Assembly (NCBI GenBank): GCA_026120185.1
Contig: JANUWF010001631.1
Span: forward strand, 2,108,001 to 2,172,000
Source of the DNA: Voacanga thouarsii
Taxonomy: Eukaryota > Streptophyta > Magnoliopsida > Gentianales > Apocynaceae
Direction of reading: 5' to 3'
DNA: 64,000 bases
Program-made: the position numbers and the translations under genes
Part shown: piece by piece, positions 46,100-58,400 of the stretch
How positions within the stretch are numbered: position 1 is the first letter of the stretch
Layout of the letters: each line of letters opens with the position of its first letter
Notes under the pieces: model-generated
Seen by the model: only the letters and a program-made list of their open reading frames with translations
The model's database searches: none
What the model was told of the DNA's origin: nothing

Positions 46100-47286
46100 T
46101 AGAAACAAAGCTAGACTTGTTGCCTAAGGTTCAATCAAAAAGAGGGCATTGATTATGATGAAACACTTGCTCCCGTTGTTAGATTAAAGTCCATAAGAAT
46201 GCTTCTTGCCTTTGCATCTTTTAGAAATTTCATGTTTTACCAAATAGATGTTAAAAGTGTGTTTTTGAATGGTTTTTTTGAAGAGGATGTATATGTAGAA
46301 CAATCTCTAGGCTTTATTCATAAGAACTTTTCAAATCATGTTTTCAAACGCTAAAAGGCTCTTTATGGTTTAAAATAAGCCCCACAAGCTTGGTATGAAA
46401 GGCTCAGTGGATTCTTACTCTCAAAAGGTTTCTCAAGAGGCTTGATCGATACTATACTATTTATTAAGTTAGAAAATTCTAATGATCTTCTTATTGTTCA
46501 AATTTATGTTAACGATATCATTTTTTGTGCTACTAATGACTTCTTGTGCAAGATGTTTGCTAAGACTATGCATCAAGAATTTGAGATGAGCGTGATGGGA
46601 GAACTCAACTTCTTTCTTAGGCTGCAAATCAAACAAACTAATGATGGAATTTTCCTAAATCAAGCTAAGTACGCTAAGGAATTGCTCAAAAGGTTTGGTA
46701 TGAACGAAGCCAAAGAAATCAATACACCTATGAGCACTTCTCCAAAGCTTGACAAGGATAACAAAGGTAAAAACGTAGATGAATCAAAATATAGAGCTAC
46801 GATTGGAAGTTTACTGTATCTTATTGCTACCAGGCCAGACATTATGTTTTCAGTTTGTCTTTGTGCCAGATTTCAATCGTGCCCAAAGGAATCTCATCTA
46901 GATGCCGTAAAATGCATCCTTAGATATTTAGTTGGAACATTTGATTATGGTTTATGGTATCCTCGTACTACCACAATTTATCCTATAGGCTATAGTGATG
47001 CAGACTATGCAGGCTCTAAAGTTGAGCGAAAAAGCACTAGTGGGCATTGCAAATTTCTCAACACTCTCTAGTGTCATGGCATAGCAAAAAGCAGGGTTGT
47101 GTATCCTTATCCATAACAGAGGCTAAATACATTGTAGTAGGGAGTTGTTGTGCACAAATTCTATGGATAAAAAATACACTGCTTGATTTTAGTCTCAACT
47201 TTGATTGAAAACCTATACTGTGTGATAATATAAGGGCCATCAATCTAACTAATAATCCTATTCAACATTCTAGGACCAAGCATATT
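46100..47286 (+). pseudogene. pol: RT and RNase H of E, broken
   Basis: RT motifs in order: KEGIDYDETLAPVVRLKSIR, FYQIDVKSVFLNGFFEEDVY, an altered active site (YVNDIIF, with Asn where the family has Asp) and FEMSVMGELNFFLRLQI. Then ATRPDIMFSVCLCARFQ and the RNase H start GYSDADYAGSKVERKSTSGH. The longest open piece is 46442-47071 (209 residues). Stops occur near 46126, 46354 and 47071. G cuts the end of RNase H at 47291, and the tail resumes at 58713. Confidence 0.85.
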
Positions 47287-47291
47287 GAGGT

Positions 47292-50200
47292 TGTAACACC
47301 CCACGACAACGTACCCTAAAAGGGCGGGGATGTCGCCCCGTCCCGTAGGACAAGGGGTCTTTAGAAAGAGGTATAAAATATAAAGGCAATCTCCACAGGA
47401 ACCAATTTAGACAAATAAAAAAATACTCTTATTACATCAAGCTCAACTTGGAGCAAAACGAGATAAAACAAACATCGTTCAGAAGTATAAAAGACAAAAG
47501 TCTTCTAGAATAGCATAGGAAAAATAGCCAAAGCCTCTACTATCAAGTCCCGCTGCCTCACCAAAATCTATCTCCTGAAAACATAATGTAAAACAGTGTG
47601 AGAATAAATCTCAGTAAGTCCTGTGTGTGCACATGGTGTTTTGAATAGTGCGTGTATGCAAAGTGTAAAACATTAGTAGAAATAATTTGGCAAGTCATAA
47701 ACAATCTCTTTTCGCAAGGAGTGGATTTTTCTCATTGTCACACTTTGTACAAAATAAATCCTCCACTTGAATAAACAGTCATTTTACCACACGTTGGGCT
47801 CCTTGAGAACAAAATGGCCAAGGCACCACACTTTGTGCACCTTGTCCGGACCAGATTACCACACGTTGGGCGTTCTGATCCAGGTGAATGTACAGCTCAC
47901 CGGATAAGATACTCCTCCATCTCTACACCCAACAAAACCATCCGGGTGTCCATGCCGGGAATATAAATAACACCATACCAGGTACACATGCTAGCTCGGA
48001 CTGGCCTAACCAACCAACACTGTCGCCTTTTCAAGCAGAGTTCATCTTCTGGAGGTGGTCTCCTGCCAGAAGACTTACGCTAGCCCTCGAAGACTAGTAT
48101 TGTTAGCCTACCCTTATTGAGTACTCAACGAACATATCCGTCAATTCCTGATTCAAAATATTTCCAAACCTTAGCTTTGTAAAACGTGGTTTTCTTTAAA
48201 AGAAATTTCTAAAAATTTAGGAAAAGGATAGGTTTTCTTGATAAAATTGTTAGTTTGACAAAACCGTTTAAAGAATAAATATCCATGTTTATAACCCAAG
48301 CAAACATAGTACAACAATAGCTTTACAAAGCTTCACAACATAGACTTGCCAACACAACATTTAACAAAACAGTTTATAAAAGGACTTACCATCACAACAT
48401 TTAATAAAAGAGTTTATGCAAGGACTTACTTGATATGTCTCAGATAAACGTGATAAATTCACAGCTGGCTTTCCTCAATTATCCTTCTATTCTAAACCAT
48501 ATAATGTCATGATCAGGGTCTCAATTAATTCAAACATGCTCTAATCCCATTTATTTTCACAACAATTCGTAATTCCCTATTTAAGTCCAAGTAAACTATT
48601 CAATTCCCAAAGATCATATATCACGACCACATGTTCATCTCGCTAATAAACATCTTTAAACTTTACTTTCGGCATCAAGGGAGGGTATTCCCTTACCTTG
48701 CAACTATCAGGTAATGAGGTCTCGATGCTCCTATGGTGATCGTCCCGAGTTCGCTTGAGAAGAAGAGAGAAGCTACCTTCTTTGCTCCTCTTGACCGAAA
48801 ATTAAGGAAGAAGATGAAATCAGCCTCTATGGGGCGTGATTTAAGGGTAGAAGAAAGAGAAAAGAATCATTAGAGAAAATGGCATCAAGAGGTTGAAAGG
48901 ATTTGTGCTTACCTTAAGGTGTGTTCGATTTTTGGCTTAGAATAGTCTTGAGTTTTCAAAAATTTGCAGAGAGAAGTTGCTGAAATTTTTGTGTAGAATG
49001 GAGAGGGTAGACGGTTGCTATGATTTAGAGTTGGAGAAGATTGGTTTAGGGTTAGATGGTGATGTTTAGAAAGACTCCTAATGGCTTTAGGTTTCTTGGG
49101 CAGCAAGAGCGAAATTTCAGCTTGTGATGAGTCTCCTTGCTACCGATTTTAGGTGAGTTTAAGGGGGGAGAATAATCTGCAATTTGCTCCCCTAGGCTGA
49201 CCGAAATAATGCGCAAGAGAAGGGTTGAGTGTGTTCAGAATTTTGGGCCAAACAAGGAAGAGTTTGTGTGGGTGTTGATGACCGCAAAATCCTGTGCAAG
49301 TGCTGTGCGAAATTGCTGAACAAAATGAGAAGAATTTCTGGACTGTTTAGGCTGTGATTCTACCGAAATTTCCTGAGAAAAGATGGGGGTTTTGGGCTCT
49401 GAAATTTGCTTGGTCAGCTGGGGTTTTTCGGTGTGTTTTGTGTGCAGAATTTTGGTTGGAGTAGGAGTTCAAGGCTGGCCGAAATTGCTGTGCAAGCTGA
49501 CTGAATTTTCTGGTTTCCTAGCTGCCGAAAATCAGTAGTTTTTTGGTGATAGAAATTCTGGTTTTGTGCAGCTAAGGTAGTTGAATTGTTAAGGAGTGTT
49601 CTAGGTGTTTTGTGCTAGGATTTACAGAGTTGGATTGTAGCTAAAGAGGCTGGAATTTTCGGACAGCTTGTGGTGACACAAAGCTGCCGAAATTCAGCTA
49701 GAAAAAGGAAGAAAATCCTAGTTGAATTTGGATTGAAATAAAATCTGATTTTATCAAGGATTTGGATAGGATTTCCTCTAGTCCTAGAAGAGTTTGGATT
49801 GAGCTAAAAGTGCTCTAATTTGGAGGACAAAATCTGGAAAAATTTCCAGAATTTTTCCAGAATTTTTCCAGCTTAAGGTTTTCGAAAATTCAATTGAACA
49901 AAAGCTGAAAATAAAACAAACTTTATCCTTATCTAAAATCCTTGAACTTAGGAGTTAAATATAGAGTCTTATTCCTATAAAAGTGGAGTTTAAACCCAAA
50001 AAAGATATCTAAGACTTTAGTTAAAATATTTCTCTAAAACAATTAAATAAATAAAAGGATTATGGCTAAAATTCTTGAAGAGGTAAAATAAGATTTTTCC
50101 CCAATATATTCCCTAACTCTAATATTCATCAAGAAGAGTTTTATACCACTTGAAATTCTTCAAAGTGGCACCTCACTAGGGGTTTTTGGCCAAGGCATGA

Positions 50201-50566
50201 AGAATACTAGAAAAGGAATTCAAAAGAAAGCTCAAAATTTTCAAGAGATAGGATTCGAACTCGGGTCACCAAAGGAAATCACCAACCTCTCCGCTATTGC
50301 AAAACAACTCCAATACTAATTTTTTTTTCCACAATCAATTCTCACACCCTAATACTCATCCTTCCAAATCTTCGACCAAACCTCTCTTATCCAAATCTTT
50401 AACAACACCACTATTTCACATCAATTAATTCAAATGCAAGAGCAACGGAAAAATTCACATGCATCCATGCCAATAAAATTATTCTAGCTATCACATAAAA
50501 TGCAAGATGCTATGCAATGCATGACTTTTCCCCATAGTCAAAGCTGGTTTTGGGCGGGGTATTACA
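47292..50566 (-). mobile_element. 3' LTR of G
   Basis: Plus-strand ends are TGTAACACCCCACGACAACG and GGGCGGGGTATTACA. It is 3275 bp and next to the polypurine tract at its right end. It shares its U5 end with F1, F2 and H. A short tandem duplication at 49846-49871 is not in the partner LTR. Open frames inside (47888-48097, 48909-49106) have no known domain. Confidence 0.9.
50243..50312 (-). other. tRNA-like segment in the G 3' LTR
   Basis: The minus strand has GAGTTCGAATCC, a near-perfect T-arm/B-box, with a GCGGAGAGGTTGG-type segment about 25 bases before it. It lies about 255-325 bp from the LTR start and points with the LTR. The partner LTR copy (58385-58455) has one change in the B-box. 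Confidence 0.5.
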
Positions 50567-50582
50567 TCCCCTCCCCCTTTAG
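50567..50582 (-). other. Polypurine tract of G
   Basis: The minus strand has CTAAAGGGGGAGGGGA directly in front of the 3' LTR start TGTAATACCCC. Confidence 0.9.
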
Positions 50583-50600
50583 AGAATTTCGTCCCGAAAT

Positions 50601-51503
50601 TCAGATTTCATACCCTTCGAGCATACCCGGATACTTCCGTCCTAACCATTCCTCTGTTACCCACGTTGCATCCTGTGCTCCATGATGATCCCAAAGTATC
50701 TTCACCATGGGTATCTGCTTGTTTCGGAGCGTCTTAATACTCTGCTCTAGGATCTTGACGGGTCTCTCCACATAACTCAGATTGGGTTGCAACTCCAACG
50801 GTTCCTCATTGAGTACATGACTCGGATTGGGGTTGTACCTCTTCAACTGAGAGACATGGAATACATCATGCATCCCGGTTAGACCATCAGGTAGATCCAA
50901 TCGGTAGGCAACCGGTCTAATTTTCTCCAATATCAGGAATGGTCCCAAATACCTAGGACTCAACTTCCCTCCTCTCGGATGTTTCAGGATTCCTCTACTA
51001 GGAGTCAACTTCAAGAATGCACGGTCACCTACTTGGAACTCCAATTCCCTCCTCCTAGTGTCTGCATAACTCTTCTGTCTGCTTTGTGCTGCCCTTAGCC
51101 TTTCCCGAATTAACTTAATCTTGTCCGTCATCTCCTGAATGCATACTTCACCAGTCTTTTTAACGTTCCCTTCTTCTGTCCATCCCCAGCATATCGGTAC
51201 TTGGCATTTTCGCCCATACAGTGCTTCGTACGGCGCCATTCCGATCGACGCCTGATAATTGTTGTTATATGCTAACTCCACATGCGGTAAAGACTCAATC
51301 CACTTATCTCCAAAGTCCAAGATACATGCTCGGAGCATGTCTTCTAGTATCTGAATGACTCTTTCAGATTGTCCGTCTGTCTGCGGATGAGCAGAGGTGC
51401 TGAATTTCAGGGTCATGCCCAAGGACTCCTGGAACTTACCCCAGAACCTTGAAGTGAATCTTGGGTCCCTATCCGACATGATGCTCGACGGTACACCATG
51501 CAA
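50601..51503 (-). pseudogene. pol: Integrase core and chromodomain-like end of G pol
   Basis: The 300-residue open frame starts HGVPSSIMSDRDPRFTSRFW with the second catalytic Asp and has HPQTDGQSERVIQILEDML with the Glu. Then come ALYGRKC, a GKLSPRYLGPF segment, HDVFHVSQLKRY and finally ILWDHHGAQDATWVTEEW, resembling the chromodomain-like tail of Tekay/Del integrases. Such tails are thought to steer integration to heterochromatin. It ends close to the polypurine tract. Upstream the frame is broken at 51504-51516 by a stop. Confidence 0.85.
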
Positions 51504-51515
51504 CCTTACAATTTC

Positions 51516-52094
51516 TCAGGTATATGTCTGAGCCAACTTTTCCATCGAGTCCCTTACGTTTACCGGTATGAAGTGCGATGTCTTGATCAATCGGTCCACT
51601 ACCACCCAAATCGCATCTTTGTGTGGCTTGGTCATCGGAAGGCCAGTCACAAAGTCCATGGTCACCTCTTCCCATTTCCATTCGGGAATCGGTAACGGTT
51701 GCAGTAACCTTGCAGACTTCTTATGTTCCATTTTAACCTTCTGGCACGTCAGGCAGGTTGACATATGCCGAACTACATCCCTCTTCATTCCAACCCACCA
51801 ATATTTCCTCTTCAAGTCTTAGTACATCTTTACCTCCCCGGGGTGTATGGTATATTTGCTCCTGTGCGCTTCGTCCAGTATCCTCTTCCTTAAGTCTTGG
51901 ATGTCCGGTACACAAATCTGGTCTCGAAAGTATAATACCCCTTTCTCATCAGTTCGGAAATCACCTCCTCCTCTCGCGATCTCTTTCTCCCTGAAAGTTT
52001 GAAATTTTGTACTGCCCTGTTGACCTAATACAATTTCCTGGTCCAGATCGGGTTTTAGGGTCAAGTTGCTCATGCAGATCTTCCCCTCTTGCAC
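51516..52094 (-). pseudogene. Integrase N-terminal part of G pol
   Basis: This consists of two open pieces. The first (51819-52094) has ILDEAHRSKYTIHPGEVKMY, carrying the His residues of the HHCC zinc site. The second (51516-51815) has KRKYWWVGMKRDV and CLTCQKVK (the Cys pair), then EEVTMDFVTGLP with the first catalytic Asp. A stop separates them at 51816-51818, and a frameshift separates them from RNase H near 52080. Confidence 0.85.
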
Positions 52095-52810
52095 TGCGCC
52101 TCCTTTTCCAGGATATCCTGGACTACCGACACCTCCTGTATTCTCAAGTGTGCCATTTTCACCTTCCGACTTAGAGTGTCTGCTACCACATTCACTTTAC
52201 CCGGATGATAGTTAATAGGGCACTTATATTCTTCCAGGAACTCCATCCACCTACACTGCTGGAGATTTAAGTCCTTTTGCGTGAAGATGTACTTCAAACT
52301 CTTATGGTCCGTAAAAACCTCGTATTGTGCACCATACAAGTAATGTCGCCATTTCTTCAAGGCGAACACTATAGCTGCTATCTCTAGGTCATGCGTGGGA
52401 TAATTAACTTCGTGCGGCTTTAGCTTCCTAGATGCATAAGCTATGACTTTCCCTTCCTGCATCAGCACAGCTCCTAGTCCTTCCTTGGATGCATCTGTAT
52501 AGAGTGCATAGGGCTTATCAGCCTCGGGCAGACTCAGTACGGGTGCTGAAATCAACCTCTTCTTAAGTTCTTGGAAGCTCTTCTCGCACTTCTCACTCCA
52601 AGCAAAAACGAGATCCTTCTTCAACAGTCGTGTCATCGGTGAAGCTAAAGTAGAGAAGTTTTTAATAAAACGCCGATAGTACCCAGCCAACCCAAGGAAA
52701 CTTCGTATCTCGGTAATATTCTCCAGTTGTTTCCAATTAGCTACGGCTTCTACCTTAGCAGGGTCCACCTTGATCCCCTCATTGGATATCACGTGACCAA
52801 GGAAAGACAC
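52070..52810 (-). pseudogene. RNase H of G pol
   Basis: The 246-residue open frame starts [15 protein letters not shown] at the RT/RNase H connection. It includes [36 protein letters not shown] and [11 protein letters not shown], typical of Ty3 RNase H, and ends near [16 protein letters not shown] stop separates it from RT at 52811-52819. Confidence 0.85.
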
Positions 52811-52819
52811 TGAGCTCAG

Positions 52820-53338
52820 CTAAAACTCACACTTACTGAACTTAGCGTAAAGCTTGAATTCCCTCAGCTTCTCTAGGACCAATCTTAAGTGCTCTGCGTG
52901 GTCCTCCGGATTTTTGGAGTAGATCAAAATGTCATCGATGAATATAACCACGAACTTGTCCAAGTATGGTTGAAAAATGCGATGCATCAAATCCATGAAT
53001 ACTGTCGGTGCGTTGGTTACACCGAACGACATTACTACAAATTCGTAATGGCCATACTGCGTGTTGAATGCAGTCTTAGGAATGTCTTCTTCTTTGATCC
53101 TCACCTGATAGTATCCTTGCCGTAAGTCCAATTTCGAAAAGCAAGCAGCGCCTTGCAGTTGATCAAACAACTCATCGATCAAGGGTAGAGGGTATTTATT
53201 CTTGATCGTTTGATTGTTCAGTCCCCGATAATCGATACATAGCCTCAAGGTTCCATCTTTCTTCTTGACAAACAACACCGGGGCTCCCCACGGTGACGTC
53301 CTCGGCCAAATGTAGCCTTGCCTTAGCAGTTCTTCCAA
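52820..53338 (-). pseudogene. Reverse transcriptase of G pol
   Basis: The 172-residue piece has RPSSSPWG-like ([17 protein letters not shown]), MCIDYR-like ([11 protein letters not shown]), [27 protein letters not shown] and the active site FIDDILIYS intact. It ends at AKFSKCEF with a stop where the family continues. Upstream there is a stop at 53339 just before the EELLRQGYI segment. Confidence 0.9.
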
Positions 53339-53710
53339 TTACTCCTTCAACTCTGTCGGTGCCATCCGGTAGGGGGTTCTGGATTCCGGTTCTGGTCCGG
53401 GAATCAGATCCACGGTGAACTCAACTTCCCGTTCAGGGGGTAGGGAAGTGAGCTCCGTAGGGAACACATTCGAAAAGTCTTTCACTACCTTCGTACTTTC
53501 CAAGGTACACTGGTCCTTCGGTTTGTTTAGGAGATACGCCAAGTATCCCGCACATCCTTTCTTGAGCAACTTCCGGGCTTTAGCTCCGGCAATAAGAAAT
53601 TTTAGTTCCTTCGTTCGCTTGCCATTGAATTCAATTACATCCCGTCCAGGTCTTAAAAGCTGCACCGTCTTGACCTTGCAGTCCACACGAGCTCCGTGTC
53701 TACCAAGCAC
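53339..53710 (-). pseudogene. Protease tail and RT linker of G
   Basis: LGRHGARVDCKVKTV is the end of a Ty3 protease domain. KARKLLKKGCAGYLAYL and VVKDFSNVFPTELTSLPPER lead into RT. The protease active site (DTGA-type) is missing: the sequence upstream jumps from mid gag to this point, showing a deletion of the gag zinc knuckle and most of protease. Confidence 0.8.
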
Positions 53711-54338
53711 TTACAGTACTTGGACAACTGCATGAATCGGGCTGCGTATTGGGCCACGGTCATGCCTCCCTGCCTGAGGGCCTGGAATTCATCCTCCCTC
53801 TTCTCAGCCACCCATCGAGGAATGTACTCGGCCTGGAAAGCCTCCGTAAAATCGTCCCACGTCCATTCCTGCTCCTCCTTATCCTAATCACCCTGTACCC
53901 GCTGCCACCATGCTCGGGACGGTCCCCTCAGCCAAAAAGCAGCGAACTTCACCATCCTCTCTTCCAAGTACTGCAAAGTAGCGAAGATGTCCTCCATCTG
54001 CTCAATCCATTGCTCGGTTTTCTCATCATGTTCCACCTCCCCCTGGAATGTGGGAGGCTGGAACAGCAAGAAACGCTCCAAAGCCTCATCCTCTCCCCGC
54101 GGTAGTTTCCTGGCCACCTTGTCCACTCTTTCGGTCAAGTTCTGTAGAATCGAGGCCATCTTGTCGAAAGCCTGACCCATGGTCACATCCCGTGACCCTT
54201 CCGAAGCCAATTCCTACTCGCGTGGCAGGTGCTCCTCCACGTCGGGGGTGGAACGATGCATCTGCTCAAATTCTGGGGTGGAGGATGCACTCTCCTGCAC
54301 CGTTCTCCTATGCACAACTGTTCTGCATTTTGGTGCCA
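53700..54338 (-). pseudogene. gag: gag of G, broken and 3' deleted
   Basis: The frame starts MAPKCRTVVHRRTV at 54338. The gag domain is recognisable (MGQAFDKMASILQNLTERVD, FQGEVEHDEKTEQWIEQMED, RGPSRAWWQRV). It runs to SKYCK and then joins protease-tail sequence, so the CCHC knuckle is gone. Two in-frame TAG stops (before position 54210 and at 53884) break it. Confidence 0.8.
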
Positions 54339-54652
54339 TCTTAATCACATTCACTCAGGGTCAGTTAGTTACCAAGGGGGAAAAGAATATGCTTAGATGC
54401 ATGGTCAGTTAATAGCACTGTACTAATCTAAAAGAGAATGTGATGATAACGTGCAGAGATAAATCAAGTAATAAACAAAACTCATGCTTATCATATAAAC
54501 CATTCATTGCAGAAAGAAAGGGTCATCTCATACGATACCCTTTTTATTTAAGATGATGAATAGGCCCTATGAGCCACATGCTCTCTTAAAAGAGATAAAC
54601 AAACAAAAGTATGCAAATTCCAAAGAAAGAAAAAGTAAAAGCTGCTGGTCTT

Positions 54653-55345
54653 CTATGTTCGACTCTCCCTAGTTTCAACAGAAGTATCGGAGTCGTCAGA
54701 GGCCGATTCCACCAGCCACCCCACAGAACTATCGGGACTCCCTATGTAGTTCCTTGCGAAACCAACGCTCCCACTTGGCTGCCCTGACTCACCCTCTTGG
54801 CCTCTCTTGGCTCTCATGGCCATCTCATAGAGCTCATCCAATGTTAATGTAACTATACCCTTAGGCGCAGGCCTCTCACTCCCCAAGTCAGATGGATCAA
54901 CCAACCCTTTTCTCCTTAGCATGGCATCTACGCCCAGTCCATATCGGAGTCCACATCCCTCAGGAATCTCTTCCAGCTTCCTCTTTCCCGAATCTACCCC
55001 TCCTAGAGCTGACTGCCTACGGTCTCTCTCTCCCGGGATAACCTCCATTACCTCCTCATCCTCTCCTTCTACCCCAACCATCTCTCCCTCGTTCTCGTCG
55101 TCTCCCTCATTTCCTAGCTCATCTACCTCTACCTCACTCAACTCTATCATCTCCTCATCTCCCTTATCTTCCCCTAAGCTCTCCTCGACCTCTATCTCCG
55201 TCTCAACCACCGGGTCGTCTAACACTGATGGCTCACGCTCTCTCTCTGAATCAGACGCGGGTGGATCAACTATGGTTAGTGGGGCAGGTGGATTCCCGCA
55301 GCCAGCGGGCCAGTCTCTGACAGCCGATACAACTCTTTTGACCAT
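54653..55345 (-). CDS. Acidic ORF of unknown function in front of gag in G
   Basis: The uninterrupted 230-residue frame starts 82 bases after the primer site and ends about 315 bases before gag. It is very rich in Glu, Asp and Ser. It has a long acidic stretch (about residues 45-110), a basic KRKLEE segment, a helical LDELYEMAMRAKRGQ segment and a Ser/Asp-rich C-terminus. I recognise no domain. It is sense to the element. The fact that it is still open while gag and pol are full of stops is notable, but with low complexity and only one copy this could be chance. The antisense frame at 54921-55352 is a shadow. Confidence 0.45.
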   Translation of the reverse strand: MVKRVVSAVRDWPAGCGNPPAPLTIVDPPASDSEREREPSVLDDPVVETEIEVEESLGEDKGDEEMIELSEVEVDELGNEGDDENEGEMVGVEGEDEEVMEVIPGERDRRQSALGGVDSGKRKLEEIPEGCGLRYGLGVDAMLRRKGLVDPSDLGSERPAPKGIVTLTLDELYEMAMRAKRGQEGESGQPSGSVGFARNYIGSPDSSVGWLVESASDDSDTSVETRESRT

Positions 55346-55426
55346 CCTATGAACAAAAGATAAAAATTAGCACCAAATTAGAATACTTAAGAAAATAGAA
55401 CCCTATAAGTCAAGTAATTGCCTAAA

Positions 55427-55442
55427 CCAGTCTCTGATACCA
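55427..55442 (-). other. Primer-binding site of G (initiator Met-tRNA)
   Basis: The minus strand reads TGGTATCAGAGACTGG two bases from the 5' LTR end. This is the standard complement of initiator Met-tRNA. Confidence 0.9.
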
Positions 55443-55444
55443 CT

Positions 55445-58400
55445 TGTAACACCACACGACTACGTACCCTAAAAGGGCGGGGATGTCGCCCCGTCCTGTA
55501 GGACAAGGGGTCTTTAGAACGAGGTATAAAATATAAAGACAATCTCCACAGGAATCAACTTAGATAAATAAAGAAATACTCTTCTTACATTAGGCTCAAC
55601 TTGGAGCAAAACGAGATAAAACAAACATCGTTCAGAAGTATAAATGACAAAAGTCTTCTAGAACAACATAGGAAAAATAGCCAAAGCCACTACTATCAAG
55701 CCCCGCTGCCTCAACATAATCTATCTCCTAAAAACATGATGTAAAACAGTGTGAGAATAAATCTCAGTAAGTCCTGTGTGTGCACATGGTGTTTTGAATA
55801 GTGCGTGTATGCAAAGTGTAAAACATTTGTAGAAATAATTTGGCAAGTCATAAACAATCTCTTTTTGCAAGGAGTGGGTTTTTCTCATTGTCACACTTTG
55901 TACAAAATAAATCCTCCACTCGAATAAACAGTCATTTCACCACATGTTGGGCTCCATGAGAACAAAATGGCTAAGGCACCACACTTTGTGCACCTTGTCC
56001 GGACCAGATTACCACACGTTGGGCGTTCTGATTAAGGTGAGTGTACAATACATCGGGTGAGATACTCCTCCATCTCTACACCCAACAAAACCATCCGGGT
56101 GTCCATGCCGGGAATATAAATAATACCATACCAGGTACACATGCTAGCTCGGACTGACCTGAACAACCAACACTGTCGCCTTTTCAAGCAGAGTTCATCT
56201 TCTGGAGGTGGCCTCCTGCCAGAAGATTTATGCTAGCCCTCCAAGACTAGTATTGTTAGCCTACCCTTATTGAATACTCAACGAACATATCCGTCAATTC
56301 CTGATTCAAAATATTTCCAAACCTTAGCTTTGTAAAACGTGGTTTTCTTTAAAAGAGATTTCTAAAAATTTAGGAAAAGAATAGGTTTTCTTGATAAAAT
56401 CATTAGTTTGACAAAACCGTTTAAAGAATAAATATCCACGTTTATAACCCAAGCAAACATAGTTCAACAATAGCTTTACAAAGCTTCACAGCATAGACTT
56501 GCCATCACCACATTTAACAAAACAGTTTATAAAAGGACTTACCATCACAACATTTAATAAAAGAGTTTATGCAAGGACTTACTAGATATGTCTCAGATAA
56601 ACGTGATAAATTCACAGCTCGCTTTCCTCAATTATCCTCCTGTTCTAAACCATATAATATCATGATCAGGGTCTCAATTAATTCAAACATGCTCTAATCC
56701 CATTTATTTTCACAACAATTCGCAATCCCCTATTTAAGTCCAAGAAAACTATTCAATCCCCAAAGATCATATACCACGACCACATGTTCATCTCGCTACT
56801 AAACATCATTAAACTTTACTTTCGGCATCAAGGGAGGGTATTCCCTTACCTTGCAACTACCCGGTAATGAGGTCTCGATGCTCCTATGGTGATCATCCCG
56901 AGTTCGCTTGAGAAGAAGGTAGAAGCTACCTCATTTGCTCCTCTTGATCAAAAATTAAGGAAGAAGATGAAACCAGCTTCTATGGGGCGTGATTTAAGGG
57001 TAGAAGAAAGAAAAAAGAATCATTAGAGAAAACGGCATCAGAGGTTGAAAGGATTTGTGCTTACCTTAAGGTGTGTTCGATTTTTGGCTTAGAATAGTCT
57101 TGAGTTTTCGAAAATTTGCAGAGAGAAGTTGCTGAAATTATTGTGTAGAATGGAGAGGGTAGATGGTTGCTATGATTTAGAGTTGGAGAAGATTGGTTTA
57201 GGGTTAGATGGTGATGTTTAGAAAGACTCCTAATGGCTTTAGGTTTCTTGGACAGTAAGAGCGAAATTTCAGCTTATGATGAGTCTCCTTGCTGCCGATT
57301 TTAGGTGAGTTTAAGGGGGGAGAATAATCTGCAATTTGCTCCCCTAGGCTGACCGAAATAATGCTCAAGAGAAGGGTTGAGTGTGTTCAGAATTTTGGGC
57401 CAAACAAGGAAGAGTTTGTGTGGGTGTTGATGACCGCAAAATCCTGTGCAAGTGCTGTGCGAAATTGCTGAACAAAATGAGAAGAATTTCTGGACTGTTT
57501 AGGCTGTGATTCTGCCGAAATTTCCTGAGAAAAGATGGGGGTTTTGGGCTCTGAAATTTGCTTGGTCAGCTGGGGTTTTTCGATGTGTTTTGTGTGCAGA
57601 ATTTTGGTTGGAGTAGGAGTTCAAGGCTGGCCGAAATTGCTGTGCAAGCTGACCGAATTTTCTGGTTTCCTAGCTGTCGAAAATCAGTAGGTTTTTGGTG
57701 ATAGAAATTCTGGTTTTGTGCAGCTAAGGTAGTTGAATTGTTAAGGAGTGTTCTAGGTGTTTTGTGCTAGGATTTACAGAGTTGGATTATAGCTAAAGAG
57801 GCTGGAATTTTCGGACAGCTTGTGGTGACACAAAGCTGCCGAAATTCAGCTAGAAAAAGGAAGAAAATCCTAGTTGAATTTGGATTGAAATAAAATCTGA
57901 TTTTATCAATGATTTGGATAGGATTTCCTCTAGTCCTAGAAGAGTTTGGATTGAGCTAAAAGTGCTCCAATGTGGAGGACAAAATCTGGAAAAATTTCCA
58001 GAATTTTTCCAGCTTAAGGTTTTCGAAAATTCAATTGAACAAAAGCTGAAAATAAAACAAACTTTATCCTTATCTAAAATCCTTGAACTTAGGAGTTAAA
58101 TATAGAGTCTTATTCCTATAAAAGTGGCGTTTAAACCCAAAGAAGATATCTAAGACTTTAGTTAAAATATTTCTCTAAAACAATTAAATAAATAAAAGGA
58201 TTATGGCTAAAATTCTTGAAGAGGTAAAATAAGATTTTTCCCTAATATATTCCCTAACTCTAATATTCATCAAGAAGAGTTTTATACCACTTGAAATTCT
58301 TCAAAGTGGCACCTCGCTAGGGGTTTTTGGACAAGGCATGAAGAATACTAGAAAAGGAATTCAAAAGAAAGCTCAAAATTTTCAAGAGATAGGATTCGGA

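Noticed and set aside
50243..50312. Functional tRNA gene
   Set aside because: Only the A- and B-box-like parts are recognisable. Acceptor and anticodon stems do not pair convincingly, and the copies in F1, F2 and G differ in these parts. Kept only as tRNA-like.
54921..55352. 143-residue Ser/Pro-rich frame on the plus strand
   Set aside because: It is the antisense shadow of the acidic minus-strand ORF at 54653-55345. Its composition follows from Glu/Asp codons read backwards.
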